Below, one piece after another: positions 58,001-64,000 of a stretch of 64,000 nt of DNA (its first letter is position 1; each line of letters starts with the position of its first letter). The notes below the pieces were generated by a model. It worked only from the letters and a program-made list of their open reading frames with translations, made no database searches and was not told where the DNA came from. The stretch is from Betaproteobacteria bacterium Ga0077526 (GTDB taxonomy: Bacteria; Pseudomonadota; Gammaproteobacteria; Burkholderiales; Ga0077523): the NCBI GenBank assembly GCA_001464765.1, contig LNDV01000030.1, positions 186,001 to 250,000 of the forward strand, given 5' to 3'. The position numbers and the translations under genes are program-made.

Positions 58001-59731
58001 CACGCCGGCGATACCGAACCGGTCCGCATCATCGCCCGGAGCGGGGACGTGGTCGGCATTCCCGAAGCCTCGGGAACGGTGCAGTTGTCCGGCGTGTTCC
58101 CGAAGAGGGCGAGCGTCATCGCCGGGCGCGATGTCCGCGACTTGTGGCTCATCGGGCAGAACCTCGACCGCAACGACGTCACGCTCGTCGAGGCGGGGCG
58201 CGACGTGCTGTTCTCGCCGCTGCGCAACAGCTCCGGCCAGCAGATCAGCAACAGCGCGCGGCTGGAGTGGGGCGGGCCCGGTGAAGTGCAGATCAATGCC
58301 GGGCGCACCATCGACCTCGGCAACTCGCTCGGCCTCATCACCAAGGGCAACTTCAACAATCCGTACCTCCCGGAGTCGGGCGCCGCGCTGCGGCTCTCGA
58401 CCGGATCGCTCACACCGGACTACGAGGGGTTTCTCGACACGTATCTGAGTGATGACCTCGACCGTCTGGTGACGCACTTTGCCCGGGAGGCGCGACAGTT
58501 CCTGCTCGATCGCGCAGGGGTGGCCGTCGCGGACCGCACGACGACCCTGACGCGGATGCGTGCGCTGCCGCAATCGGGCATAGACGAGTTCGTGGAGTCC
58601 GTCAGCTACCGCTCCGAACTCACGACATACATGAGGACCCGGACGGGGAACGCCGCCCTGACGACCGACCAGGCGCTTGTCGCGTTCCGGTCCCTCGACC
58701 GTACGGCCCAGACGGCATTCGTGAACTCGGTGCTCTTCACCGAAATCGGTGCCGCAGCGGCTGCGCCCGAGGCCGGTCGAATTCTTCTCCCGGCGCCTCA
58801 GATCCGAGGTTATCGGGCCCTGGCCGCGCTCTACCCCATGGCGGCGGACAGCCAGGCGGCGATGGAATCCGAGGGTCTGGCGTCGCTCGTCCGTTACATC
58901 GGCACAGGTGGCGTGAAGCCGCTGCTGACTTCGCTCGCCGCAGGACAGACACCGCCTGCGCCGGGTTCTGCGCTCGCCTTCGCGCGGGCGGCGGGAGACG
59001 CGCAGCAGCGCTACGCGGGTGACGTGAATCTGTTCTTCAGCCAGATCAAGACGGAGCAGGGTGGCAACATCGAAATGCGCGTGCCCGGCGGCCAGGTGAA
59101 CGCCGGTCTTGCCAGTCCGGGCAATCTGGCGAAACCCTCGTCCGACCTCGGCATCGTCACCGTACGCGGCGGGTCCATCCAGACCGCCGTTCTCGGGGAC
59201 TTCCAGGTGAACCAGTCGCGCGTCTTCACGCTGGGCGGCGGCGACATCCGGCTCTGGTCCTCCTTCGGCAATATCGACGCTGGCAAGGGCGCCAAGACGG
59301 CCTCGGCCACGCCACCGCCCCAGATCATCATCCGCGACGGCAAGTTCGTGCTCGATACTTCCCGCTCCGTCGAGGGATCGGGCATCGGCGTACTGCTCAG
59401 CCGCGAAGGCGTGGAGCCGGGCAATGTCGACCTCATCGCCACCCTGGGCATCGTGGACGCAGGGGATGCCGGCATCCGGTCGGCGGGCAATCTGAACATC
59501 GTGGCGAACTTCGTCGCCAACGCACTGAACATCCAGGTCTCCGGGACCCAGAGCGGGGCGCAGGTGCAGGCGGGCCCCAACATGGCTGCCGCCGGTGCGA
59601 CCAACACCGACTCGCAGACGTCGTCAGCCGTCGCCCGAGCGGCGGAAAGCTCGGCGCAGCAATCTGCGGCGAAGGCTATGACGCGTCTGCCCTCGTTCAT
59701 CACGGTGGAAGTCATCGGTTTCGGTGGCTGA
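49034..59731 (+). CDS. Giant two-partner secreted filamentous haemagglutinin-like exoprotein (TpsA)
   Basis: 3565 residues. It begins with an extended signal region (MNANRFRHVFSRVTGMLVPV then EHAAAGR) and a hydrophobic stretch (AAAVATLTVADFTCAT). The TPS secretion domain (about 55-300) has WQSFNVGRDATVFFNHQ and the hallmark NPNGMVFKDGARVDAGSL. The passenger is almost all beta-helix type, rich in Gly, Ala, Asp, Val and Ser, with units such as ITLESGRRVTML and GDVTVSSGRDI. One Cys pair is visible deep inside (FYCGTAATCTRD, about residue 2480). The last third has the layout I associate with DUF3739 proteins, and the end is SFITVEVIGFGG. No peptidase or toxin domain is recognised. It is probably an adhesin or surface fibre. 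Confidence 0.92.
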   Translation: MNANRFRHVFSRVTGMLVPVGEHAAAGRGRRRLRRIAAAVATLTVADFTCATDIAIPAGTLPVPVISSGNIAASGAATAAVNDATRTLTVEQSTLRAIIDWQSFNVGRDATVFFNHQLGAASATLNRIGGNDPSVIQGTVRALGELYLVNPNGMVFKDGARVDAGSLTVSALRMQENAFNAGLLSLPTGSNAQAAFAWDGTKVQYEATSIQIDAGAQLSASTGGRVMVFAPTIRNEGTVSAPQGQAMLAAGAKVFLSAPTDPSLRGFLVELDPYLERDSTGEPIPGSTVDGRVDNLGRILADRGNATLAGFAINQNGRVSATTTVTLNGSVFLQARDSVSTRNGVNAVTIGNVQNVLRGTRTGTVTFGPGSVTEVMPDLADRTTTQDAQGFTPSRIDVVGRNITLRGADGAVSGSVLRAPGGIVNLTAQSDDLFQEAGDALVPGTRVFVGSGARIDVSGTDGVVLPVERNFIEVELRGNELRDSPVIRNGALRGQKVTVDIRKGTTLGDISGYLAQVSRGIGERTSAGGSISFRSEGEVVVLDGSTLDVSGKAITYAPGTGSESVLRALDGRTFAVSVAPKDIAYGGLADRVDVRFQVPNQPDGVAISETYRPAQRPGAAVISSAQPGYVEGRSAGSIDVVAHRTVLEGTLLGSAMAGPYQRTAATAPLGGLLRLGDLSEAASTATDSKLRNLRIGPLTDRLPVSFASDAALPDAWLDLTRLDGAALFERGGFSRLTANANGEITLSAPVKLAPFGSVELTGRAIRVDHDITAPGGRLTLATRAVSGESVSDRGRYLLSVGDGVTIDMAGRWTNDTQSAVTPTAAIVRGGGTVSLRSAGDVLLGAGSTIDVSAGAYQPATGALQTGTAGAIVVASGRIGLGDADRQQSRITLGGELRGFGFGSGGSLSLSTTRVEIGAASPSADALALSTDFFRTGGFSRYALNGQDGVVVGASTAIDVLPVTWLADGAIARQATGLRLADIVASGVLPEGLREATHLSLRSDSSAFGHVNVESGATVKVAPLGTITLESGRRVTMLGSLTAHGGAITLANALPGGTDVYEGDVSVWIGAAARIDATGVLRRTIDPRPLLFGTVHDGGRVSLSAGKGYLVVEAGALVDVSGAIAQIDVPRTLPNGTLVYDRVAMPSAAGSVALSAREGVFLEGALAGRPGSAVVAGGSLSVSMLGVPQLGFPGNARRIEISQGGVTLPSGLTPGAEIESASGATQTGAFNGRAMLRAGSLSEGGFGSVTLRARDAIAFSGEVDLAVRRAFEMDAPLISGASGADVTLSAASVSVGHSDITRQIEANPVAGNGTLAVSARVIDLVGRTTIGGFNDIRLASLGDIRLRGVVSDVNPDRDVTTYRLTGALSVLADTLTLDAAQIVPSTLTEFTVRSLSSTVTDAGGTVTGAGRIVIAASAPAPAAPLAAGGTLRVEANQIEQGGRLAAPFGEIRLVATDRVRTTGGITSVESAGRVALLAGSSTSVSGRGLQIPFGRTELSGKDYVYALGSSFGNRVLTALPDKAVTIEGTDVILAGGIDLSGGGELVAYEFVPGPGGSKDIFAASSFPNTFAILPVAVGAGYGPVDHQASLDVSGLRVGDQIRLSGANALGLAEGIYTLLPPGYAVVEGAFLVTAVDGYRDLSQGSAIAQTGGGLIVAGQKAAASLDGTSIAEVRTRGFLVETPSAFRTRAEYAVTTASSFFAGSAGATLPGDAGRISIVSNGGELAFGGAIEGAAMPGRRGKSIDISAPKIRVASEGDAAVPGALNLPVATLNALRASSLLLGGTRRTVDGVTVLTPSVGSSSEIIVANRSDDPLKAADLMLVSGGRVVLSDGASLKAEGATAAGAVSIAGNGALVRVTQARDAGVTRTGFDRSIGDVTVGAGVLLESSGSVILDATRDTTIAGDAVVTTGITAVAAGTVSAGDVPAGTGGLVLGEGLLAQIGRGERLSVKSYGTLDLYGAVRLGAVDGSGVPLLDTLVLDTPAIRGFGSDAKSIVAGEVMLGNSSGAVAVAPGTGTGSLALSARTRSDGSGARLVIAAGDVSVSGFPIATLDAAREVRIAGNGALAFTGASVEVVTPRLTADNGVTGSLRTDGALTLTRADGTVPPATASGLGATLALVGARVAIDTLVDLPTGTLQVRATGANGGDGVSLGSRAALVAAGRSLPFAAGVTKASSGGTVRLETVAGDVSIGSGSGIDVSSGGAGAGGGLIQIRSAGAMTLGGTLNGAASTYDHGGRLDFDVGVAPDLGEVATAAASGGFTEGVRIRARAGDLVLADADTLTAREIYLSADAGAVRLAGTLDARGTQGGRIDAWARDDVTLESTGRLLASASSATGDGGDVFVGTTAGNVGLDAGATVDVAGGARGAPGEIWLRAPRVGTSDVAVSSIAANVIGANHVSIEAFRVYTGTTIGSTTASAVRIGDSGATAVVFNQTRDYLLAARPVVQSRLDAGTAVDVRLRPGIEVRSESTLALNSDWNFYCGTAATCTRDIALWNFDGAPGVLTLRAADEVSLNRSLNDGFRLLPPATVNASTSSQVMNDAYVPRAGGGWSYRVTAGADTASADPRAVAEGTEADVVLANNRLVRTSTGFIDIGASRDVVLSNTRSAVYTAGEPGATVAGFVTPNVPTASGLPRAPTPTYTHLGGDVRIVAGQDVRAEGSVQSVTDWLYRDARRSGSTLLENPQTTWWVRYDGFLQGFGAMGGGDVAVRAGRDVSNITVVAPTNARLGGSTASAPTAADFLELGGGDVTVSSGRDILGGLVLAQKGEGRLLAGRDVASAQSLNDQPLNPLLALGDATLRIEAVGSVAIDGIFNPTIQRQPRGNIGTNGLATTYFLTYGERSRVDIAAVTGDVALTNNTDLLPSLPNSPLSFFGSSGEAVAAVIYPATVSAASLGGNVRVDRTMYLAPAARGQLELLAAGDVRIAGTISMSDVSPLALPGVLSRHGVAEGGASVVLRPDRVFREPTGSSRSVGILIVDAAEGALFHDPTLLHAGDTEPVRIIARSGDVVGIPEASGTVQLSGVFPKRASVIAGRDVRDLWLIGQNLDRNDVTLVEAGRDVLFSPLRNSSGQQISNSARLEWGGPGEVQINAGRTIDLGNSLGLITKGNFNNPYLPESGAALRLSTGSLTPDYEGFLDTYLSDDLDRLVTHFAREARQFLLDRAGVAVADRTTTLTRMRALPQSGIDEFVESVSYRSELTTYMRTRTGNAALTTDQALVAFRSLDRTAQTAFVNSVLFTEIGAAAAAPEAGRILLPAPQIRGYRALAALYPMAADSQAAMESEGLASLVRYIGTGGVKPLLTSLAAGQTPPAPGSALAFARAAGDAQQRYAGDVNLFFSQIKTEQGGNIEMRVPGGQVNAGLASPGNLAKPSSDLGIVTVRGGSIQTAVLGDFQVNQSRVFTLGGGDIRLWSSFGNIDAGKGAKTASATPPPQIIIRDGKFVLDTSRSVEGSGIGVLLSREGVEPGNVDLIATLGIVDAGDAGIRSAGNLNIVANFVANALNIQVSGTQSGAQVQAGPNMAAAGATNTDSQTSSAVARAAESSAQQSAAKAMTRLPSFITVEVIGFGG

Positions 59732-59875
59732 CCCTGCCGAGGGGAGGGTGCCCTGTGACGGGACGCCCCGGTCGGCATGATGCGATCGGAAGGGTGCCGG
59801 TAACGCGATGTTCATCGAACTGCAACACCGCGTCGTGACAATGCGCAGGTCCGCTCCTCTTCCACAAAGCTGCTC

Positions 59876-61564
59876 ATGAGATTCCTGTTCACGCTGCTGA
59901 CGGCCCTCGTCCTCTCCCTTCCCGCCGTCGCACACGCCTGGTGGAACGCCGACTGGACGGCCCGCAAGAAAGTCGTCCTCGATACCGAAGGCCTCGCGCT
60001 CGCGACACCCGTCACGAATGTGCCGGTCCTCGTGCGGCTGCATACGGGCAACTTCCCGTTTTCGGAAGCCGATCTCGACGGCAAGGACCTGCGCTTCGTG
60101 GCCGAGGACGACACGACACCGCTGGAGTTCCACATCGAGGCGTTCGACGGCACCAATGAACTGGCACTGGTGTGGGTGAAACTGACTCAGGCCACCGCCA
60201 CGAAGGGCGCGCACTTCTGGCTCTACTACGGCAACGACAAGGCAGCGCCGGCCTCCAACCCGAAGGCCGTCTACGACGCCACGCTCACCACCGTCCTGCA
60301 CTTCGGCGAGAAGAACGCGGCGTTCCAGGACTCGAGTGCGTACGCGAGGCCGATCACGGCCGCAGGTGTAACCGCTGGCGGTACCGGCGTCGCGGACGGT
60401 TCGGCGGTCTTTGACGGCAAGGGGACGATCACGCTGCCCGCCGCACCGAATCTCGCCATCTCGTCCGCCGGGTTCACGTTTTCCGCTTGGGTGAAGCCGT
60501 CTGCCGACGGCGCGGCCACCCTGTATTCCCAGCAGGGCGGCGCCTTCCGCGTGGCACTCGAAGGCGGTCAGGTATCGGTAAGCGCTGGCGGGTCATCATC
60601 TGCCAAGGCGCCCCTGGCGGCCGGCGCGTGGCATCACGTCGCGGTGACCGTGGCGGCCGAGACCATGCTCTTCGTAGATGGAAAGGAAGTCGGCCGCATG
60701 CCCACGGCCGGCGGCACATTCACGGGAGACGGCGTCATCGGCGCTGGCTTCCAGGGAGAAATGGATGTGGTGCAGCTCGCCTCGGTGGCGCGGACGCCCG
60801 AGTGGGTGCGCCTGCAGCACGGGTCCCAGGGGGACGCCGCCAAGGTCGTGCAGGTGAGCGCAGAGGCGGAAGGCGCCGACGGCGACGAAGGTGTCTCCTA
60901 TTTCCGCATCCTCCTGAGTGCCGTGACGCTCGACGGCTGGATCGTGATCGCGATCCTCATGGTGATGATGGTGATCAGCTTCTGGGTGATGCTCGTGAAG
61001 GGCGTGGTTCTGTCCCGGACGGATAGCGCCAACAAGAAATTCCAGAAGGCCTTCGCTGAGGCTGGTACCGATCTGCTCGCGATCGATCCGGCGCAGAAGG
61101 GCATGCAGCAGGCCTCGCTGGCCCGCATCTTTGCGACGGCATCGAACGAACTGCGCAAGCGCGTCGATGGCGGCGGTGCGAAGACCGTGCTCTCGGCGCA
61201 GTCGATCGACGCGATCCGCGCGAGCCTCGACGCCAACATCGTGCGCGAGAGCGCGAAGCTCAACAGCCAGATGGTGCTGCTCACCATTGCGATCTCGGGC
61301 GGCCCGTTCCTGGGGCTGCTCGGCACGGTGGTGGGCGTGATGATCACCTTCGCCGCGATCGCCGCGGCGGGGGACGTCAACGTCAATTCCATTGCGCCGG
61401 GTATCGCTGCCGCACTGGTCGCCACGGTGGCCGGTCTCGGCGTCGCCATCCCAGCACTGTTCGGCTACAACTATCTCGCGAGCCGCATCAAGAACATCTC
61501 GGCCGACATGGCGGTGTTCGTCGACGAGCTGGTGAGCCGGATCGCCGAGCGCTACGCGCCCTGA
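59876..61564 (+). CDS. ExbB/TolQ proton channel with N-terminal DUF2341 and LamG domains
   Basis: 562 residues. Signal peptide (MRFLFTLLTALVLSLPAVAH), then a DUF2341 domain (about 24-140, WWNADWTARKKVVLDTEG, FWLYYGNDKAAP) and a LamG/concanavalin-like domain (about 150-315, FTFSAWVKPSADGAATLY, HHVAVTVAAETMLFVDGKEV). The ExbB part follows: helix 1 (about 350-373), a cytoplasmic stretch with FAEAGTDLLAIDPAQ, helix 2 with GPFLGLLGTVVGVMITFAAI (about 480-499) and helix 3 with IAAALVATVAGLGVAIPALF. ExbB normally energises TonB; here a likely carbohydrate- or protein-binding head of some 300 residues faces the periplasm. ExbD starts 10 bp later. Confidence 0.9.
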   Translation: MRFLFTLLTALVLSLPAVAHAWWNADWTARKKVVLDTEGLALATPVTNVPVLVRLHTGNFPFSEADLDGKDLRFVAEDDTTPLEFHIEAFDGTNELALVWVKLTQATATKGAHFWLYYGNDKAAPASNPKAVYDATLTTVLHFGEKNAAFQDSSAYARPITAAGVTAGGTGVADGSAVFDGKGTITLPAAPNLAISSAGFTFSAWVKPSADGAATLYSQQGGAFRVALEGGQVSVSAGGSSSAKAPLAAGAWHHVAVTVAAETMLFVDGKEVGRMPTAGGTFTGDGVIGAGFQGEMDVVQLASVARTPEWVRLQHGSQGDAAKVVQVSAEAEGADGDEGVSYFRILLSAVTLDGWIVIAILMVMMVISFWVMLVKGVVLSRTDSANKKFQKAFAEAGTDLLAIDPAQKGMQQASLARIFATASNELRKRVDGGGAKTVLSAQSIDAIRASLDANIVRESAKLNSQMVLLTIAISGGPFLGLLGTVVGVMITFAAIAAAGDVNVNSIAPGIAAALVATVAGLGVAIPALFGYNYLASRIKNISADMAVFVDELVSRIAERYAP

Positions 61565-61574
61565 GGATCGAGCC

Positions 61575-61985
61575 ATGTCCGCCAAGGTCCAGGACGGCAA
61601 CGAGCCGTACGACGAGATCAACGTGACGCCGATGCTCGATCTGGCGTACGTGCTCCTCGTGATTTTCATCATCATGACCACCGCGTCGGTGCAGGGCATC
61701 AAGGTGAACCTGCCCAAGGCGTCGAACACGCCCAGTCTGGCCAAGCCCACCACCAAGGCGATCACGATCACCGAGGACGGCCGCATCTTTCTCGACACCT
61801 ATCCGGTGACGATGCCAGAGCTGGAGCAGCGGCTGATGCAGTTCAAGGCGGTGACGCCGTCCTTCCCCGTGGTGATCAAGGGTGACGCGCGGGTCCAGTA
61901 CGAGAAGGTGATCGACGTGCTCGATCTGTGCGGGCGGCTCGATATCTCCCAGCTGGGGCTCGTGACCCAGCGGCTGGTGAAGTAA
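61575..61985 (+). CDS. ExbD/TolR-type biopolymer transport protein
   Basis: 136 residues. Cytoplasmic start (PYDEINVTPMLDLAYVLLVI) with the proton-carrying Asp22 in the only membrane helix, then a periplasmic domain with KVNLPKASNTP, ITITEDGRIFLDTYPVTM and VVIKGDARVQYEKVIDVLD. It is the partner of the ExbB upstream. The stop is 2 bp before the TonB-like gene. Confidence 0.93.
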   Translation: MSAKVQDGNEPYDEINVTPMLDLAYVLLVIFIIMTTASVQGIKVNLPKASNTPSLAKPTTKAITITEDGRIFLDTYPVTMPELEQRLMQFKAVTPSFPVVIKGDARVQYEKVIDVLDLCGRLDISQLGLVTQRLVK

Positions 61986-61987
61986 CG

Positions 61988-62650
61988 ATGGATCTGCGGC
62001 CCCGCGGCAGCCGACGGGCTCGAATGCTGTTGGCGGCGGTCCTCGTTCCGGCGCTGCTCATCGCCGGCTGCTCCGACTCCGACAAGCGGAAGAAGCCGTC
62101 GGTGCAGACGATCGCCGTGCTGCGGCCGCCACCTCCGCCGCCCCCGCCGAAGCCCGAGGAGAAGCCCCCCGAGCCGGAGATCAAGAAGGAGGAGGTGAAG
62201 CTCCCCGAGCCGGATCAGAAGCCGGAGGCGGCCGACGAGCCTCCGCCGGGGGAGCAACTCGGTGTGGACGCGGAAGGCGGTGCGGGCAACGACGGGTTCG
62301 GGCTCGTCGGCAAGCCGGGAGGCCGGGACATCACGACCATCGGCGAAGGCGGCGGAGGCGGCGGGCGTGCGCAGTTCAACGCCTATGCGGGTCTCGTGCA
62401 GGTCCGGCTTCAGGAGCAGTTGCAGAAGCGCGACCGGCTGCGTCAGTCCGACTATCGCGCGGTGGTGCGCATCTGGTTCACGGAGCGCGGTGGCATCGAC
62501 CGGGTGGAAGTGGTCGACGGCACCGGCGATGCCGAGATCGACAGCGCGATCCGCAGCGCTCTGCTCGATGTCCGATCCATCGACCAGGCACCGCCGGAAG
62601 GCATGCCGCAACCGCTCAAGCTGAAACTTACTTCGCGCGGTGCCGGGTGA
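61988..62650 (+). CDS. TonB-like energy transducer with lipobox-like N-terminus
   Basis: 220 residues from ATG 61988. The N-terminal hydrophobic run ARMLLAAVLVPALLIAGCSD contains IAGC, a lipobox (Cys28), where ordinary TonB has a membrane helix with a conserved His. A Pro/Glu/Lys-rich periplasm-spanning stretch follows (about 44-88, PPPPPPPPKPEEKPPEPEI), then a Gly-rich linker and a TonB C-terminal domain (YAGLVQVRLQEQLQKRDRLR, YRAVVRIWFTERGGIDRVEV, IDSAIRSALLDV). It should link the ExbBD motor to an outer-membrane protein; the porin downstream or the TpsB are candidates by position. Confidence 0.85.
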   Translation: MDLRPRGSRRARMLLAAVLVPALLIAGCSDSDKRKKPSVQTIAVLRPPPPPPPPKPEEKPPEPEIKKEEVKLPEPDQKPEAADEPPPGEQLGVDAEGGAGNDGFGLVGKPGGRDITTIGEGGGGGGRAQFNAYAGLVQVRLQEQLQKRDRLRQSDYRAVVRIWFTERGGIDRVEVVDGTGDAEIDSAIRSALLDVRSIDQAPPEGMPQPLKLKLTSRGAG

Positions 62651-62675
62651 TCCCCGCGCACGCGCCATACTCCGG

Positions 62676-64000
62676 ATGACCGCCTTGAAGAACAAGACCG
62701 ACCTCGCATTGCTGCGCGGCCTGATGGCCGGCGTGACGTTCTCCGTTGCCGCCCTGGCCGGCGCGCAGCAACCCGCCGCGCCTGCGGCCGAATCGTCACC
62801 GACGAAGGCGCGTGCCGCGGCGAAGAAGAAGGTTCGCCCCGAGCCCGTCGCGCCGCGATCTGCCGCCGACGCGAACGCAGCCGAGACCCGTGCCCTCGTC
62901 GAGCAACTGCGGCAGGAGCGCGAAAAGCTGGAAGCGGCCCGCGCTGCCACGACACGTCTCATCCGCCTGATGGTGGAGGAAGGCGTGCTGCCGAAGGACA
63001 AGGCCGCGCAGATCCTGCCCGAGGAAGATCGCGCGTCGATCGCCGAAGTGACACCGAAGGCGAAGCCTGCCGCGCCGCCGCCAGCCCCAGAGGCCGCGGC
63101 GACGGACGCCGCGCCGACGGGAGGCGAGGAAGCGACCCCCCGACGCAAGCGCGGCCAGACGGTACGCGTGCCGTACGTGCCCGAGGTGGTGAAGGACGAG
63201 ATACGCCAGCAGATCAAGCAGGAAGTGCTGGCCCAGGCTAAGGCGGAACGCTGGGCGGAACCCGGCACCCTGCCAGAGTGGCTCGACCGCATCGCATGGG
63301 AAGGGGACTTCCGCATCCGCGCGCAGGGCGACTACTTTCCGGCGGGCAACACCGACCCGGTCGCCTACAACTTCGTCACCGGCGCCAATGTCGAGAACAC
63401 GCGAGTCGATGAGCATGTGCTACGACTGCGGCTGCGTCTCGGCATGCTGGCGAAGGTGTCGGACCGTTTCGGGGTCGGCCTTCGCATCGCGACGGGGAAC
63501 ATCAACAACCCGGTCACCGCGAACCAGTCCATGGGGCGGACGGGGCGGCCATACGAACTCAACCTCGACCGCGCCTATGTCCGCTGGGATCCGCGCCCGG
63601 GCTGGAGCGCCACGGCCGGCCGCATCATCAACCCGTGGTTCTGGCCCACCGATCTGCTGTGGGACGAGGATCTCAACTTCGAAGGGGTCGCGGGCTCGTA
63701 TCGACCGCAGTTCGGAGCGGACGCCTCGGGCTTTCTCACGCTCGGCGCGTTCCCGCTTCAATACGCGGCGCCCACCGCACTCGCCCCGTCGGCCGAAGGG
63801 AAGTGGCTCTACGGCATGCAGGCGGGCGGCGAGTGGCGCATCAGTCCGGAGACCCGCTGGACGCTGGCCGGGGCGCTCTTCGACTTCGACAACATTGAGG
63901 GTCGACCGAACACGCTTGGATCGCAGGGGAACGACTGGACGGCGCCGCAGTTCCGCCAGAAGGGCAACAGCGTGTTCGACATCAACTTCGGTCTCGGGCA
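62676..64000 (+). CDS. Putative porin with coiled-coil/Pro-Ala-rich N-terminus, 3' end cut
   Basis: The frame is open to the right edge (441 full codons visible). Signal peptide (LMAGVTFSVAALAGAQQ), an Ala/Lys/Pro-rich part, a helical segment TRALVEQLRQEREKLEAARA, a second helix (EVVKDEIRQQIKQEVLAQAK), then WEGDFRIRAQGDYFP, which starts a beta-barrel. Barrel strands alternate as in the large putative-porin family (LRLRLRLGMLAKVSDRFGVG, LDRAYVRWDPRPGWSATAGR, GRIINPWFWPTDLLWDEDLN). It starts 25 bp after the TonB-like stop. The coiled coil may bind peptidoglycan or form a trimer. The solute is unknown. Confidence 0.82.
   Translation, partial: MTALKNKTDLALLRGLMAGVTFSVAALAGAQQPAAPAAESSPTKARAAAKKKVRPEPVAPRSAADANAAETRALVEQLRQEREKLEAARAATTRLIRLMVEEGVLPKDKAAQILPEEDRASIAEVTPKAKPAAPPPAPEAAATDAAPTGGEEATPRRKRGQTVRVPYVPEVVKDEIRQQIKQEVLAQAKAERWAEPGTLPEWLDRIAWEGDFRIRAQGDYFPAGNTDPVAYNFVTGANVENTRVDEHVLRLRLRLGMLAKVSDRFGVGLRIATGNINNPVTANQSMGRTGRPYELNLDRAYVRWDPRPGWSATAGRIINPWFWPTDLLWDEDLNFEGVAGSYRPQFGADASGFLTLGAFPLQYAAPTALAPSAEGKWLYGMQAGGEWRISPETRWTLAGALFDFDNIEGRPNTLGSQGNDWTAPQFRQKGNSVFDINFGLG

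Noticed and set aside
49034..59731. Contact-dependent growth inhibition (CdiA-like) toxin
   Set aside because: No VENN-type motif, no toxin-like C-terminus and no small immunity gene downstream; the end has the SFITVEVIGFGG pattern of FHA-like proteins instead.
61799..63316. A 505-codon minus-strand frame with an Ala/Ser/Arg-rich sequence
   Set aside because: Antisense to exbD, the TonB-like gene and the porin, all recognised; composition is that of a shadow.

Overview
The window is GC-rich, densely coded DNA and reads like a betaproteobacterial chromosome. Supporting signs are the order PP0621-like gene / pilS / pilR / ampD, a CNP1-like lipoprotein, an AAKKP-type histone H1-like protein, a PEP-CTERM protein with an EpsA-type regulator, and rplU-rpmA-obgE-proB in the usual order. 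I assign it to Betaproteobacteria with fair confidence and cannot name a genus. One tRNA (tRNA-Pro, anticodon CGG) is present. I see no rRNA, CRISPR array, IS element or prophage.

Layout. 1-2.9 kb: rubrerythrin (cut by the left edge), an Fe-S oxidoreductase with CCG motifs, a DUF3501 protein and a CNP1-like lipoprotein, probably a peroxide or redox stress module. 2.9-3.2 kb: a 7-bp tandem repeat and two copies of a roughly 80-bp element that can fold into three hairpins. 3.1-6.3 kb, minus strand: rplU (with an unusual C-terminal extension), rpmA, obgE, proB. 6.5-11.7 kb, plus strand: polyprenyl diphosphate synthase, tRNA-Pro, small zinc-ribbon-like protein, PilS, PilR, AmpD. 11.8-18.2 kb: histone deacetylase-like protein, class Ia ribonucleotide reductase nrdAB behind a clear promoter and an NrdR box, and the H1-like protein. 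18.4-26.7 kb: DUF302 and KTSC proteins, a GST, a small cytochrome c, OtnK/OtnC tetronate catabolism, a MATE pump, a CnbZ/RidA-like protein with an export signal, and an EEP-fold phosphatase or nuclease. 26.9-29.3 kb: an arsenic operon (arsR, arsI C-As lyase, ACR3 pump, arsN2); a separate thioredoxin-type ArsC lies at 43.9 kb. 29.3-32.2 kb: a possible HExxH membrane protein and a coupled pair, an M14 desuccinylase-like enzyme with a GCS2-family ligase.

32.4-42.2 kb is one long operon for a type II secretion / type IV pilus hybrid machine: GspG, GspF, GspE, PilM-, PilN-, PilO- and PilP-like alignment proteins, a secretin with N-terminal TPRs and a C-terminal cohesin-like domain, and three further pseudopilins. 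The last of these lacks Glu5 and has a Cys-rich tail. Next come an ankyrin protein, the EpsA-like regulator, ArsC and a PEP-CTERM protein.

45.7-64 kb is the most interesting part. On one strand it holds an exported PstS-like binding protein, a TpsB transporter, a 3565-residue TpsA filamentous haemagglutinin-like protein, an ExbB with an extracytoplasmic DUF2341 + LamG head, ExbD, a TonB-like protein with a lipobox-like N-terminus, and a large coiled-coil porin cut by the right edge. My inference is that these form one cell-surface system in which a two-partner secreted adhesin is paired with its own proton-motive-force energising complex and porin. I know of related gene sets in other proteobacteria but of no assigned function.
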